Shown piece by piece: positions 15,900 through 23,542 of a stretch of DNA of 64,000 bases (positions are counted from its first letter, which is position 1; every line of letters starts with the position of its first letter). The notes under the pieces were generated by a model. That model saw only the letters and a program-made list of their open reading frames with translations. It did not search any database and had not been told where the DNA came from. Position numbers and translations under genes: made by a program. Source of the stretch: Candidatus Heritagella gallinarum (lineage in GTDB: Bacteria > Bacillota > Clostridia > Oscillospirales > Acutalibacteraceae); NCBI GenBank assembly GCA_904394685.1, contig CAJFNK010000065.1:1-64000 (forward strand), in the 5' to 3' direction.

Positions 15900-17111
15900 A
15901 TGACAGTGGTGGATATCCGAAATATTGTGACAGACAGCAGCGTAGAGCTGATTTCCATCAGTCCTGCGACAATTTATTATGCAGAAGAAAAAAACGAAGA
16001 AGGACACAGGAGCCTTTTTATTTTGGAATATAACCGGGAAACCCAGCGGGAGCGGATTGTTGCCAATTATTTTCTCACTAATCCGGCGTTTGTCCAACAT
16101 TATTTTGATTTTCCCGACCGGATTTTAATCGTGATGGAAAACGGCGGCAGCACCGTGTGGCTTTTGAGCTTGGACAAAAAAACCGGGGAAGAAACCGCTT
16201 TGGAAGAAATCCATTTTGTGGGCGGGTATTTTGGCTGCAAAGCGCTGGACGAGGAGCATGTGATTTTCTATACGCAGGAGAACCAGCGCCATCAGGAGCT
16301 TTTTCGGGAATACCGGCGGGCAACGGGATTTTCCAAAGTGGCCTGCCTGTATGATTTGAACGAGCATCGTTATACCTATATCCGGGACCGGCGGATCTGT
16401 GGCCTGACGCCCGACGATTTGATCCCATACCGGTCTGGCGGGCAGACGCAGCTTTTGATTCTCCAGCCCTATGGCAGCGAGGAGGAAAAAGAGCATTGTT
16501 ATCAGGAACGCCGCTGGCTGGGCGATGGGATTCGGGACAGCGTGTGGCTTTGCCCGCTGAAAGCCTTTTTAGAGGGGGTCCAGTCGGGAGCGGGCGTTCT
16601 GCCGTTAAAGCAGCTGCTCAGCGCCGGGACAGACGGCCTGCTGCGGTTTGCCGGAATGGATGAATATAACCTGTATTTTCGAGCCAAATATTTCCCCACC
16701 AACGACCAGCGGATTTGTGCGGTGAGCAAGGGAACCAACCGCAAAGCGGTGGTGGCGGATTTGAACCTGCGGGAGCATGAGGCGCCGGCCTCCTATTATA
16801 TCGACACACAGGCGGCGCAGGTGTTCCGGGTGGAGGAGCTGGAGGACGGCTACCACATTACCGGCACGCTGAATTCGGCGGTGGACGCCTATTACAGCAA
16901 AGAGCTGGGCGATTTTGTGGCGTGTATCCAAGACCGGTTTATCGTGGCCCGGTATGTGATGAGCGACCAGGACGACAATCAGGTCAATGGCCAGATTGGC
17001 GACCAGAGCGAAGCCTATACGTTTTATTCGGTGTTTGACAGCAAAACCGGTCGGCAGCAGAGCTATGAGTGTCAATGTCAGGTAAAAGGAAACACTGTGG
17101 TGCTGTATTAA
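15900..17111 (+). CDS. protein of unknown function, beta-rich (403 aa)
   Basis: About 403 residues from ATG 15900, cytoplasmic by lack of signal peptide or membrane segment. The protein consists of short strand-like blocks separated by charged turns (for example SVELISISPATIYYAEEKN, RILIVMENGGSTVWLLSLDK, HVIFYTQENQ, EYNLYFRAKYFP), a pattern seen in beta-propellers. No catalytic motif is recognised. GGGGGC about 10 nt before the ATG may serve as SD; GTG 15891 is an alternative. TATAAT at 15775-15780 may be the -10 of its promoter, leaving a 110-nt leader that carries an imperfect direct repeat (AACGAAAGTGTCTGTTTATA and AACGGAAGTGTCTATTTATT). A Trp T-box unit follows. Confidence 0.75.
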   Translation: MTVVDIRNIVTDSSVELISISPATIYYAEEKNEEGHRSLFILEYNRETQRERIVANYFLTNPAFVQHYFDFPDRILIVMENGGSTVWLLSLDKKTGEETALEEIHFVGGYFGCKALDEEHVIFYTQENQRHQELFREYRRATGFSKVACLYDLNEHRYTYIRDRRICGLTPDDLIPYRSGGQTQLLILQPYGSEEEKEHCYQERRWLGDGIRDSVWLCPLKAFLEGVQSGAGVLPLKQLLSAGTDGLLRFAGMDEYNLYFRAKYFPTNDQRICAVSKGTNRKAVVADLNLREHEAPASYYIDTQAAQVFRVEELEDGYHITGTLNSAVDAYYSKELGDFVACIQDRFIVARYVMSDQDDNQVNGQIGDQSEAYTFYSVFDSKTGRQQSYECQCQVKGNTVVLY

Positions 17112-17153
17112 CAGAGTAAATAGAAGAATTCAGTAAAATTTATAAAAAAACGG

Positions 17154-17182
17154 TTGACAAATCGAAATTACCGGCATATAAT
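17154..17182 (+). promoter_or_regulatory. consensus promoter of the T-box/trpB2 transcript
   Basis: TTGACA (17154-17159), exactly 17 nt, TATAAT (17177-17182): a full consensus sigma-A promoter. Confidence 0.93.
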
Positions 17183-17188
17183 AACATC

Positions 17189-17468
17189 AATATTAGAAAA
17201 CCGATGAGTAAGAGGAGTACGCACACAAAGTGCTTCCCACAGAGAGCCGGGGAGGGTGTGATCCCGGCGGAGGGCTGTATGCGGAATGGACTTACGAGGG
17301 CTGGGCGATAGCCGCTTGCGGCAGGTAGCTTTAGACGGGAACTCCGCCCGTTATCAAGGGAGCATACATGATGGTGTATGGAGAAAGTGGGCGAATTTCG
17401 CCAAACCGGGTGGTACCGCAGGAGTTAACGGCTCTTGTCCCTGTGAATACAGGGGCAAGAGCTTTTTT
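17189..17468 (+). promoter_or_regulatory. tryptophan T-box leader with terminator
   Basis: The T-box sequence GGGTGGTACCGC is at 17408-17419. Upstream is a Stem I region with an AGAGAGCCGGG distal part and the specifier context GGAATGGAC, placing the codon TGG (Trp) at 17287-17289. Downstream the terminator pairs GCTCTTGTCCCTGT (17431-17444) with ACAGGGGCAAGAGC (17449-17462), followed by TTTTTT. Uncharged tRNA-Trp would favour the antiterminator and turn on the following tryptophan synthase gene. The identity of the regulated gene agrees with the specifier. Confidence 0.93.
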
Positions 17469-17538
17469 ATTTTCCGTCTTGCCTCCCAGATGAACCATCA
17501 CTGTGAAAAATTTCGTATTTTGAAAGGAGCAACCCATT

Positions 17539-18906
17539 ATGGCAAGAATCCCTCATCGACTCAACCTCACCGAAGACCAGCTCCCGAAGCAGTGGTATAA
17601 CCTGCGGGCCGACATGAAAGAGCAGCCCGACCCCATGCTCAACCCGGCGACCCTGAAACCGGTGAAGAAAGAAGACCTCTACCCGATTTTCTGCGAAGAA
17701 CTGGCAGCGCAGGAGATGGACAGCACGACCCGGTATTTTGATATCCCCGAAGAAGTGCAGGAAATCTATAAATGCTATCGTCCTTCCCCGCTTTGCCGTG
17801 CCTATACGCTGGAAAAATACCTCGATACCCCGGCCCGCATCTACTATAAATTTGAGGGCAACAACACTTCCGGCAGCCATAAGCTCAATTCGGCAGTGCC
17901 GCAGGCCTATTATGCCAAAAAGCAGGGGCTCAAGGGGCTGACGACTGAAACCGGCGCCGGACAGTGGGGCACTGCACTGGCCGAAGCCTGCGCCTATTTT
18001 GGGCTTCCGCTGACAGTGTTCATGGTGAAAGGCTCTTATATGCAGAAGCCCCATCGCCGTTCGATTATCCAGACCTTTGGCGCTGATGTGATTCCCAGCC
18101 CCAGCGACACCACCGCTGTGGGGCGTGCAATTCTGGCAGCCAACCCCGACACCACCGGCAGCCTGGGCTGCGCCATCAGCGAGGCTATTGAGAAGGCCAC
18201 CACCCACGAGGGCTTCCGCTATGTGCTGGGCTCTGTGCTGAACCAGGTGACGCTGCATCAGTCCATCATCGGCCTGGAATCAAAGCTGGCTATGGAAATG
18301 CTGGACGAATATCCGGATATCGTCATCGGCTGCGCCGGCGGCGGCTCCAACCTCGCCGGATTGATTGCCCCCTTTATGCAGGATAAACTGACCGGCAAGG
18401 CAAACCCCCACTTTATCGCAGTGGAGCCCGCTTCCTGCCCCTCAATGACCCGTGGCAAATATGCCTATGATTTCTGCGACACCGGAAAAGTGACCCCGCT
18501 GGCACGGATGTATACACTCGGCAGCGGCTTTATCCCCTCTGCCAACCACGCCGGCGGCCTGCGCTATCATGGCATGTCGCCCATCCTCTCCAAGCTGTAT
18601 CATGACGGATATCTGGACGAGGCCAGAGCGGTGGAGCAGACCAAGGTGTTTGAAGCAGCCACCCTGTTTGCCAAGACAGAAACCATCCTCCCTGCGCCGG
18701 AATCCTCTCATGCAATCCGTATCGCCATTGATGAAGCGCTGCGCTGCAAGGAGACCGGAGAGAGCAAGTGTATCCTGTTCGGGCTGACCGGAACCGGGTA
18801 TTTTGACATGACCGCCTATACTTCTTTCCGGGAGGGAACCATGACGGATTATATTCCCACCGACGAAGATTTGCAGCCTGGTTTCGACTCTTTGCCTAAG
18901 GTTTAA
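17539..18906 (+). CDS. trpB: tryptophan synthase beta chain, TrpB2 type
   Basis: 455 residues, distinctly longer than TrpB1 (about 400) and with the N-terminal extension typical of TrpB2. The PLP lysine is Lys115 in NNTSGSHKLN, and CAGGGSNLAG (265-274) binds the cofactor phosphate. The enzyme joins indole and serine to make tryptophan. No trpA, trpCDEF or trpE gene is beside it, so this copy may salvage free indole, plentiful in the gut, rather than work in a TrpAB channel complex (inference). GGAG lies 8 nt before the ATG. Expression is controlled by the Trp T-box just upstream. Confidence 0.93.
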   Translation: MARIPHRLNLTEDQLPKQWYNLRADMKEQPDPMLNPATLKPVKKEDLYPIFCEELAAQEMDSTTRYFDIPEEVQEIYKCYRPSPLCRAYTLEKYLDTPARIYYKFEGNNTSGSHKLNSAVPQAYYAKKQGLKGLTTETGAGQWGTALAEACAYFGLPLTVFMVKGSYMQKPHRRSIIQTFGADVIPSPSDTTAVGRAILAANPDTTGSLGCAISEAIEKATTHEGFRYVLGSVLNQVTLHQSIIGLESKLAMEMLDEYPDIVIGCAGGGSNLAGLIAPFMQDKLTGKANPHFIAVEPASCPSMTRGKYAYDFCDTGKVTPLARMYTLGSGFIPSANHAGGLRYHGMSPILSKLYHDGYLDEARAVEQTKVFEAATLFAKTETILPAPESSHAIRIAIDEALRCKETGESKCILFGLTGTGYFDMTAYTSFREGTMTDYIPTDEDLQPGFDSLPKV

Positions 18907-18933
18907 TCAAATTTGTTGTGGTTTCTTTACAAA

Positions 18934-18964
18934 CGCCGGTCAATCCGCAAAAAACTTGACCGGC
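18934..18964 (+). terminator. probable terminator after trpB2
   Basis: CGCCGGTCAA (18934-18943) pairs perfectly with TTGACCGGCG (18955-18964). It is followed by CAAAATCTGATTTT, a weak T tract. Confidence 0.6.
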
Positions 18965-19019
18965 GCAAAATCTGATTTTGGACAAAAAAGAGATTCTCTT
19001 TTCCACCATTGTGAAAGTG

Positions 19020-19048
19020 TTGACATACCATATGTTGTGGGATATAAT
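19020..19048 (+). promoter_or_regulatory. consensus promoter of a candidate small RNA
   Basis: TTGACA (19020-19025), 17-nt spacer, TATAAT (19043-19048). No open reading frame with a ribosome binding site follows before the terminator at 19156-19193. Confidence 0.85.
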
Positions 19049-19054
19049 AAAGAC

Positions 19055-19193
19055 ACAGCAGGACGGTTGAGAACAAAAACCGGAACGCTTTCACAAAGTT
19101 TATAAGATCGGCGGCAAGGTTGCCGCACCTTTTTCAATACAACTCCTCCCCAAAAAAGGAAAGAGCCGGGTCACCCCGGCTTTTTCCTTTTTT
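19055..19193 (+). ncRNA. candidate small RNA (about 140 nt) with exposed CU-rich stretch
   Basis: A consensus promoter is followed about 140 nt later by a strong terminator (AAGGAAAGAGCCGGG region at 19156-19170 paired with CCCGGCTTTTTCCTT, ending in TTTTTT). In between are CGGTT/AACCG and GCGGCAA/TTGCCGC hairpins and an apparently unpaired ACTCCTCCCC (19142-19151), complementary to Shine-Dalgarno sequences. No start codon with SD is present. This layout fits a trans-acting sRNA, but no Rfam family is recognised by eye. The remainder of 19194-19470 shows no gene. Confidence 0.55.
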
Positions 19194-19472
19194 ACTGTTA
19201 TGTGCAGAAAAGTCAGGATTCAAGCGCTTTTTTCACATATGGAAAAATATGGAATCGAAATAAAAAATCTGGGAGCGCACTGTCTTGAAGAAAAAGGGAA
19301 CGGGGGGCCGGGAGCGAGCTGACAACTGTATTGACAAAACTTATCAAAAAAATGGAACTATGCCCAAACACAAGATATTGTGTACCCAAAAAAACGATAC
19401 ACTTTTTATGCAACTTCACTGAAACACGTTAGCAGCTTATCAGTGCGGTAATGTATAAAAGCAGTGGGTCTC

Positions 19473-19501
19473 TTGCGGATTTGTGGATTGTATGGCATAA
19501 T
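19473..19501 (+). promoter_or_regulatory. promoter of the ABC exporter gene
   Basis: TTGCGG (19473-19478), 17-nt spacer, CATAAT (19496-19501). A small CCCGGC/GCCGGG hairpin lies in the 5' leader before the SD. Confidence 0.6.
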
Positions 19502-19574
19502 AAGGCTAATCATTTCCAGTGAGAGAAGGAACCCGGCGGTGGATGTGCCGGGATAGGAAGGGAGAATTTTGCGT

Positions 19575-21341
19575 ATGAGTAAGAGCAGGCGAAATATGGG
19601 GTTAATCCGGCGGTTTGCCCCTTATTTCAAAAAGTACAAGTGGGTGCTGGTGCTGGATTTGTTCTGCGCTTCGCTGACAACGGTGTGCGAGCTGGTGCTG
19701 CCACTGATTGTGCAGTATATCACCGACATGGGCGCCAACAATCTGGAAGCGCTCACGGTGCAGATCATTTTGCAGCTGGGGTTGTTTTATCTGATTTTGC
19801 GTGTGATCGACGGCGCCGCCAACTATTATATGGCGTCGATTGGCCATATCATGGGCGCAAAGATTGAAACGGATATGCGCCATGATCTGTTTGACCATTT
19901 GCAGGAGCTTTCGTTTTCCTATTATGACAACACCAAGATCGGCCAGCTGATGGCACGCATCACCAGCGACTTGTTTGATGTAACGGAGTTTGCCCACCAC
20001 TGCCCGGAGGAGTATTTTATCGCCGGGGTCAAAATTACGGCATCGTTCTGCATCCTGTTCCCCATGAACCCCTGGCTGACGCTGATTATTTTTGCGATTC
20101 TGCCCTTGATGGTGCTTTGCTCGCTGTATTTTAACCGCAAGATGCGGGTGGAGTTCAAGCGCTCCCGTGTGCAGATCGGAGAGCTGAATGCCCAGGTGGA
20201 GGACAGCCTGCTGGGTGTGCGGGTGGTCAAGTCGTTTGCCAATGAGGACATCGAGCGGAGCAAATTCAACGAGGGCAACCAGCATTTTCTCACCATCAAG
20301 CGGGCGATGTACCGCTATATGGCAGGGTTCCAGACCTCGACCCGCATGTTTGACGGGTTGATGTATATTGTGGTGGTGGTTGTGGGCGCTCTGTTCATGG
20401 TCAACCGCCAGCTGGAGCCTTCGCAGCTGATGGCGTATCTGCTGTATGTTTCTACCCTGTTGACCTCGATTCGCCGGATCGTGGAATTTACCGAGCAGTT
20501 CCAGCGTGGTATGACGGGAATCGAGCGCTTTGTGGAAGTGATGGACGCCCCGGTGGAAATCCACGACGAGCCGGGCGCTCAGGAGCTTCGGGAAGTAAAA
20601 GGCGATATCCGCTTTGAGGATGTGGGCTTTGCGTATAAGGACGACGGCACAGAAGTGCTGTCCCATATCAATCTGCATGTAAAGCCCGGCGAAAATATTG
20701 CGCTGGTGGGGCCTTCGGGCGGCGGCAAAACGACCATGTGCAGCCTGATTCCCCGTTTTTATGACGTTACCGAGGGGGCGGTGCTGCTGGATGGGAAGGA
20801 TATCCGCAGCCTGACGCTCCACTCCCTGCGCTCTATGATCGGGGTAGTGCAGCAGGAGGTCTATCTGTTCTCCGGCTCTGTGTTTGAAAATATCCAGTAC
20901 GGCAAGCCGGGTGCTTCCCGTGAAGAAGTGATGGAGGCGGCGAAAAAGGCGGGCGCCCATGAGTTTATCATGAACCTGAGCGATGGCTACGACACCTATG
21001 TGGGCGAGCGTGGCGTAAAGCTTTCGGGCGGGCAGAAGCAGCGGATCAGTATTGCACGGGCGTTTTTGAAAAACCCGCCCATCCTGATTCTGGACGAGGC
21101 GACCTCGGCGCTGGACAACGAGAGCGAAAAGCTGGTGCAGCAATCGCTGGAGAAGCTGGCCAAGGGGCGCACGACCTTTACCATTGCCCACCGGCTTTCG
21201 ACCATCCGCCGGGCGGACACCATTTTGGTGCTGACCGAAAACGGCATCGAGGAACGTGGCAACCACGAGGAGCTGATGGAAAAGGACGGCGCTTATGCAC
21301 GGCTGTATCGGCTTTCGGTGGGGCTGGAAAAAGTGGTGTAA
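19575..21341 (+). CDS. ABC transporter, fused permease and ATPase (exporter type)
   Basis: 588 residues. An N-terminal six-helix exporter membrane domain (about 20-305) is followed by an ATPase domain with Walker A GPSGGGKTT (379-387), ABC signature LSGGQ (483-487), Walker B ILILDEATSALD (from 503) and the IAHRLS switch histidine. It resembles MsbA/MDR-like half transporters that work as dimers; no second half-transporter gene is adjacent, so a homodimer is likely. ATG 19575 is preceded by GGAAGGGAG; TTG 19569 is too close to that SD. Substrate unknown. A strong terminator separates it from sigI. Confidence 0.93.
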   Translation: MSKSRRNMGLIRRFAPYFKKYKWVLVLDLFCASLTTVCELVLPLIVQYITDMGANNLEALTVQIILQLGLFYLILRVIDGAANYYMASIGHIMGAKIETDMRHDLFDHLQELSFSYYDNTKIGQLMARITSDLFDVTEFAHHCPEEYFIAGVKITASFCILFPMNPWLTLIIFAILPLMVLCSLYFNRKMRVEFKRSRVQIGELNAQVEDSLLGVRVVKSFANEDIERSKFNEGNQHFLTIKRAMYRYMAGFQTSTRMFDGLMYIVVVVVGALFMVNRQLEPSQLMAYLLYVSTLLTSIRRIVEFTEQFQRGMTGIERFVEVMDAPVEIHDEPGAQELREVKGDIRFEDVGFAYKDDGTEVLSHINLHVKPGENIALVGPSGGGKTTMCSLIPRFYDVTEGAVLLDGKDIRSLTLHSLRSMIGVVQQEVYLFSGSVFENIQYGKPGASREEVMEAAKKAGAHEFIMNLSDGYDTYVGERGVKLSGGQKQRISIARAFLKNPPILILDEATSALDNESEKLVQQSLEKLAKGRTTFTIAHRLSTIRRADTILVLTENGIEERGNHEELMEKDGAYARLYRLSVGLEKVV

Positions 21342-21397
21342 CAGGGCGACAGCATAACCTGTTTATACAAGGTGTATTTTTCATAATAATTATATTC

Positions 21398-21438
21398 AAA
21401 AGGCGCAGAGTGGGAAATTTCCGCTCTGCGCCTTTTTT
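21398..21438 (+). terminator. terminator of the ABC exporter gene
   Basis: AAAGGCGCAGAG pairs with CTCTGCGCCTTTTTT, a 12-bp stem with a T tract. Confidence 0.92.
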
Positions 21439-21531
21439 ACATGGATTTTACATGGGTTTGACCGGGATTGCACCTTGATACGATATGATGGATTTATAGG
21501 ATAAATTATACTGGGAATTTTTTTATCTTGC

Positions 21532-21562
21532 GACCCCGAAAATCTCAAAGTTTATCCGTATC
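21532..21562 (+). promoter_or_regulatory. putative SigI-dependent promoter of sigI-rsgI
   Basis: GACCCCG (21532-21538), 18-nt spacer, CGTATC (21557-21562). The same two elements with the same spacing occur upstream of the Asp-rich lipoprotein gene (23439-23469). SigI-type promoters in other Firmicutes have a C-rich -35 and a CGWA -10, which fits. The start codon is 21 nt downstream. Confidence 0.75.
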
Positions 21563-21583
21563 TCTATCTACAGGGGTGTCACC

Positions 21584-22321
21584 ATGAATCGGGAACAGGA
21601 TCTTACGGCACAGGTATATGCGGCTCAAAACGACAGGGACGCAGCCGACTGCCTGTTGCGGCAATACCTTCCTTTTATTAAATCTGAAACCGCCAAGTTC
21701 ATTCACCGTATCCCCATAGAGGGGGAGGATGATGAACTGAGCATCGCCATGTTTGCCTTCCACGAGGCTGTGATGAAATATCATCGTTCTCGTGGCGGGT
21801 TCCTGCATTTTGCTTCGGTTGCCATTAAAAACCGGCTGATTGATTATGCACGCCGGGAACGCCGCCACTCCAATCTGGTCTATCTTGACCAGCCGGAGCA
21901 GGAGGGGGAGGACAGCCGGAGCATGCTCGACCGGTTGGAGGATCAGCGCAATGAGGTGCAGGAGAGACAGGATCAATCGGCGGCGCAAAAGGAGATTTTG
22001 GAGTTTGCCGGACAGCTGGCAGACTTTGGGCTGGAGCTTACAGATATTGCCGAAAACTGCCCACGGCAGAAGCGCACGCTGGAGGCCTGCCATCGGGCAC
22101 TGGCCTTTGCGATTGCACATCCGGAGCTTTTGGAAAAGCTGCTTTCGAGCAAAAAGCTCCCGATTTCTCAGCTGGCGTCCGGCGCCGGGGTAGAAGTCAA
22201 AACGCTGGAACGGCATCGGAAATATATGGTGGCCCTGTTGTTGGCGTATACCAATGGATTTGAGATTATTCGGGGGCATCTGCGTCAGGTGGCTCCCCGG
22301 AAAGGAGGCAGGGCGTCATGA
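21584..22321 (+). CDS. sigI: RNA polymerase sigma factor SigI
   Basis: 245 residues, the usual SigI size. Region 2 is seen in DRDAADCLLRQYLPFIKSETAKFIHRI and DELSIAMFAFHEAVMKYHRSRGGFLHFASVAIKNRLIDYARRE (about 17-92); the C-terminal part contains PISQLASGAGVEVKTLERHRKYMVALLLAYTNGFEIIRGHL, a SigI-type region 4. It directs RNA polymerase to promoters of the GACCCCG-N18-CGTATC type proposed here, including its own. Its stop overlaps the rsgI start (ATGA), so both are translationally coupled. The SD is AGGGG 7 nt before the ATG. SigI responds to heat or envelope stress in bacilli and to polysaccharides in cellulolytic clostridia. Confidence 0.93.
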   Translation: MNREQDLTAQVYAAQNDRDAADCLLRQYLPFIKSETAKFIHRIPIEGEDDELSIAMFAFHEAVMKYHRSRGGFLHFASVAIKNRLIDYARRERRHSNLVYLDQPEQEGEDSRSMLDRLEDQRNEVQERQDQSAAQKEILEFAGQLADFGLELTDIAENCPRQKRTLEACHRALAFAIAHPELLEKLLSSKKLPISQLASGAGVEVKTLERHRKYMVALLLAYTNGFEIIRGHLRQVAPRKGGRAS

Positions 22322-23403
22322 AATATCTGGTGATGGAATCTCGCCCCAGCTATGCCGTGGTGTTGGATGAGGAAGGACGTTTCCTCAAGGTTGCCAACCT
22401 GGGGTATCAGGTGGGGCAGCGGGTGGATACGGTGATTGGTTTTCAGGAGGAAACATCTTCTCCCGCCAGAAAATGGGTGCCGCTTGTTTCGTTGGCGGCC
22501 TGCCTGTGCCTGATTACCCTTGCCGCTTTCCAGCTGGTGTTTTCTTCGATTGGAACGGTGCGGATGCAGATTAACCCGGACGTGTTGCTATCCGTCAACC
22601 GCTATAATTATGTGGTATCGGCAGAGGGGCTGAACGAGGACGGCTGGAAGCTGGTGGATGGATATCAGGCGTTTTGGAAAAAGGTGGAGGTCGTTTCGGA
22701 TGAGCTGGCAGACCGGGCGATGGAAATGGGCTTTTTGGAAGAAGGCGGCGAAATTACCCTGACGGTGGATTCTGAAGATGAAGGCTGGAAAACCGCTACG
22801 GAAGAAATGCTGCTGCTGGAACTGGATGTCCATTTTGAAAGCACGGTAAAGGTACAGGCCAATCACGATTCCCAGCAGGTGGCAAACGGGGAGGAGGATC
22901 ACACGGTGGTAATCCGACCGGAGGATATCGTTTCTCAGCTGGATGATTCCAATAATTCGTCGTCCTCGTCAAGCCAATCCAGTTCATCAAGTCGCCCCAA
23001 TCCGTCGAGTCGACCTGGTTCGTCGAGCCGGCCGGGCGATGATGACGATGACGATGATGACGGAGATGACGACGATGATCAGCCAAGCGTCAGCCGCCCT
23101 GCCGGGGATGATGATGACGATGATGACGGAGATGACGACGATGATCAGCCAAGCGTCAGCCGCCCTGCCGGGGATGATGATGACGATAACGATGATAACG
23201 ACGATGGGGACGATGATGATGACCAAAAGCCGTCGGCCGGGTCTTCTGCTGTCAGCCGTCCCGATGATGATGACGACGACGAACGTCCCGCCGGTACTGG
23301 GGGAACCTCTCGTCCTGCTGAAAACGATGACGATGACGGCGATGATCGTGATGATGACAGTGGGGACGACGGGGATAATGACCATGATGACGATGACGAA
23401 TAA
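22318..23403 (+). CDS. rsgI: RsgI-type anti-sigma-I factor with poly-aspartate tail
   Basis: 361 residues. N-terminal cytoplasmic anti-sigma domain (1-50, MESRPSYAVVLDEEGRFLKV), one membrane helix (about 53-75), then an extracellular domain containing MQINPDVLLSVNRYN; Asn86-Pro87 corresponds to the Asn-Pro self-cleavage site known for RsgI SEAL domains. From about residue 208 the chain is Ser-rich, then strongly acidic: long Asp blocks separated by QPSVSRPAG. RsgI holds SigI at the membrane and releases it after proteolysis. In cellulolytic clostridia the outer end carries carbohydrate-binding modules; here it is poly-Asp, suggesting a cation- or cell-wall-related input (inference). The start overlaps the sigI stop. 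Confidence 0.9.
   Translation: MKYLVMESRPSYAVVLDEEGRFLKVANLGYQVGQRVDTVIGFQEETSSPARKWVPLVSLAACLCLITLAAFQLVFSSIGTVRMQINPDVLLSVNRYNYVVSAEGLNEDGWKLVDGYQAFWKKVEVVSDELADRAMEMGFLEEGGEITLTVDSEDEGWKTATEEMLLLELDVHFESTVKVQANHDSQQVANGEEDHTVVIRPEDIVSQLDDSNNSSSSSSQSSSSSRPNPSSRPGSSSRPGDDDDDDDDGDDDDDQPSVSRPAGDDDDDDDGDDDDDQPSVSRPAGDDDDDNDDNDDGDDDDDQKPSAGSSAVSRPDDDDDDERPAGTGGTSRPAENDDDDGDDRDDDSGDDGDNDHDDDDE
23041..23172 (+). repeat. 66-bp tandem duplication inside rsgI
   Basis: Two in-frame 66-bp copies (23041-23106 and 23107-23172) differ at one base only. Each encodes 22 residues: an Asp-rich block followed by QPSVSRPAG. The near identity implies a recent expansion, and the following copies are degenerate. 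Confidence 0.92.
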
Positions 23404-23438
23404 GGACTTTAAAAAAATATTTGAAAAAAATTCCATTT

Positions 23439-23469
23439 GACCCCGGTTTTGAAAAATTGCTTGCGTATC
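23439..23469 (+). promoter_or_regulatory. putative SigI-dependent promoter of the Asp-rich lipoprotein gene
   Basis: GACCCCG (23439-23445), 18-nt spacer, CGTATC (23464-23469), identical in both elements and spacing to the promoter proposed upstream of sigI. The ATG lies 74 nt downstream. Confidence 0.75.
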
Positions 23470-23542
23470 CTGTATACAGTAAGCAAAAACAAAACAAATC
23501 CAAAATCAAAAAATTTATTTATGAGGTAAAGGAGTTTTGAAC

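Noticed and set aside
19602-21266. 554-codon minus-strand frame opposite the ABC exporter
   Set aside because: Antisense shadow of an intact exporter with Walker A/B and signature motifs.
23035-23360. Repeat-spacer pattern in the rsgI tail considered as CRISPR
   Set aside because: Copies are directly adjacent, in frame and coding; no spacers or cas genes.
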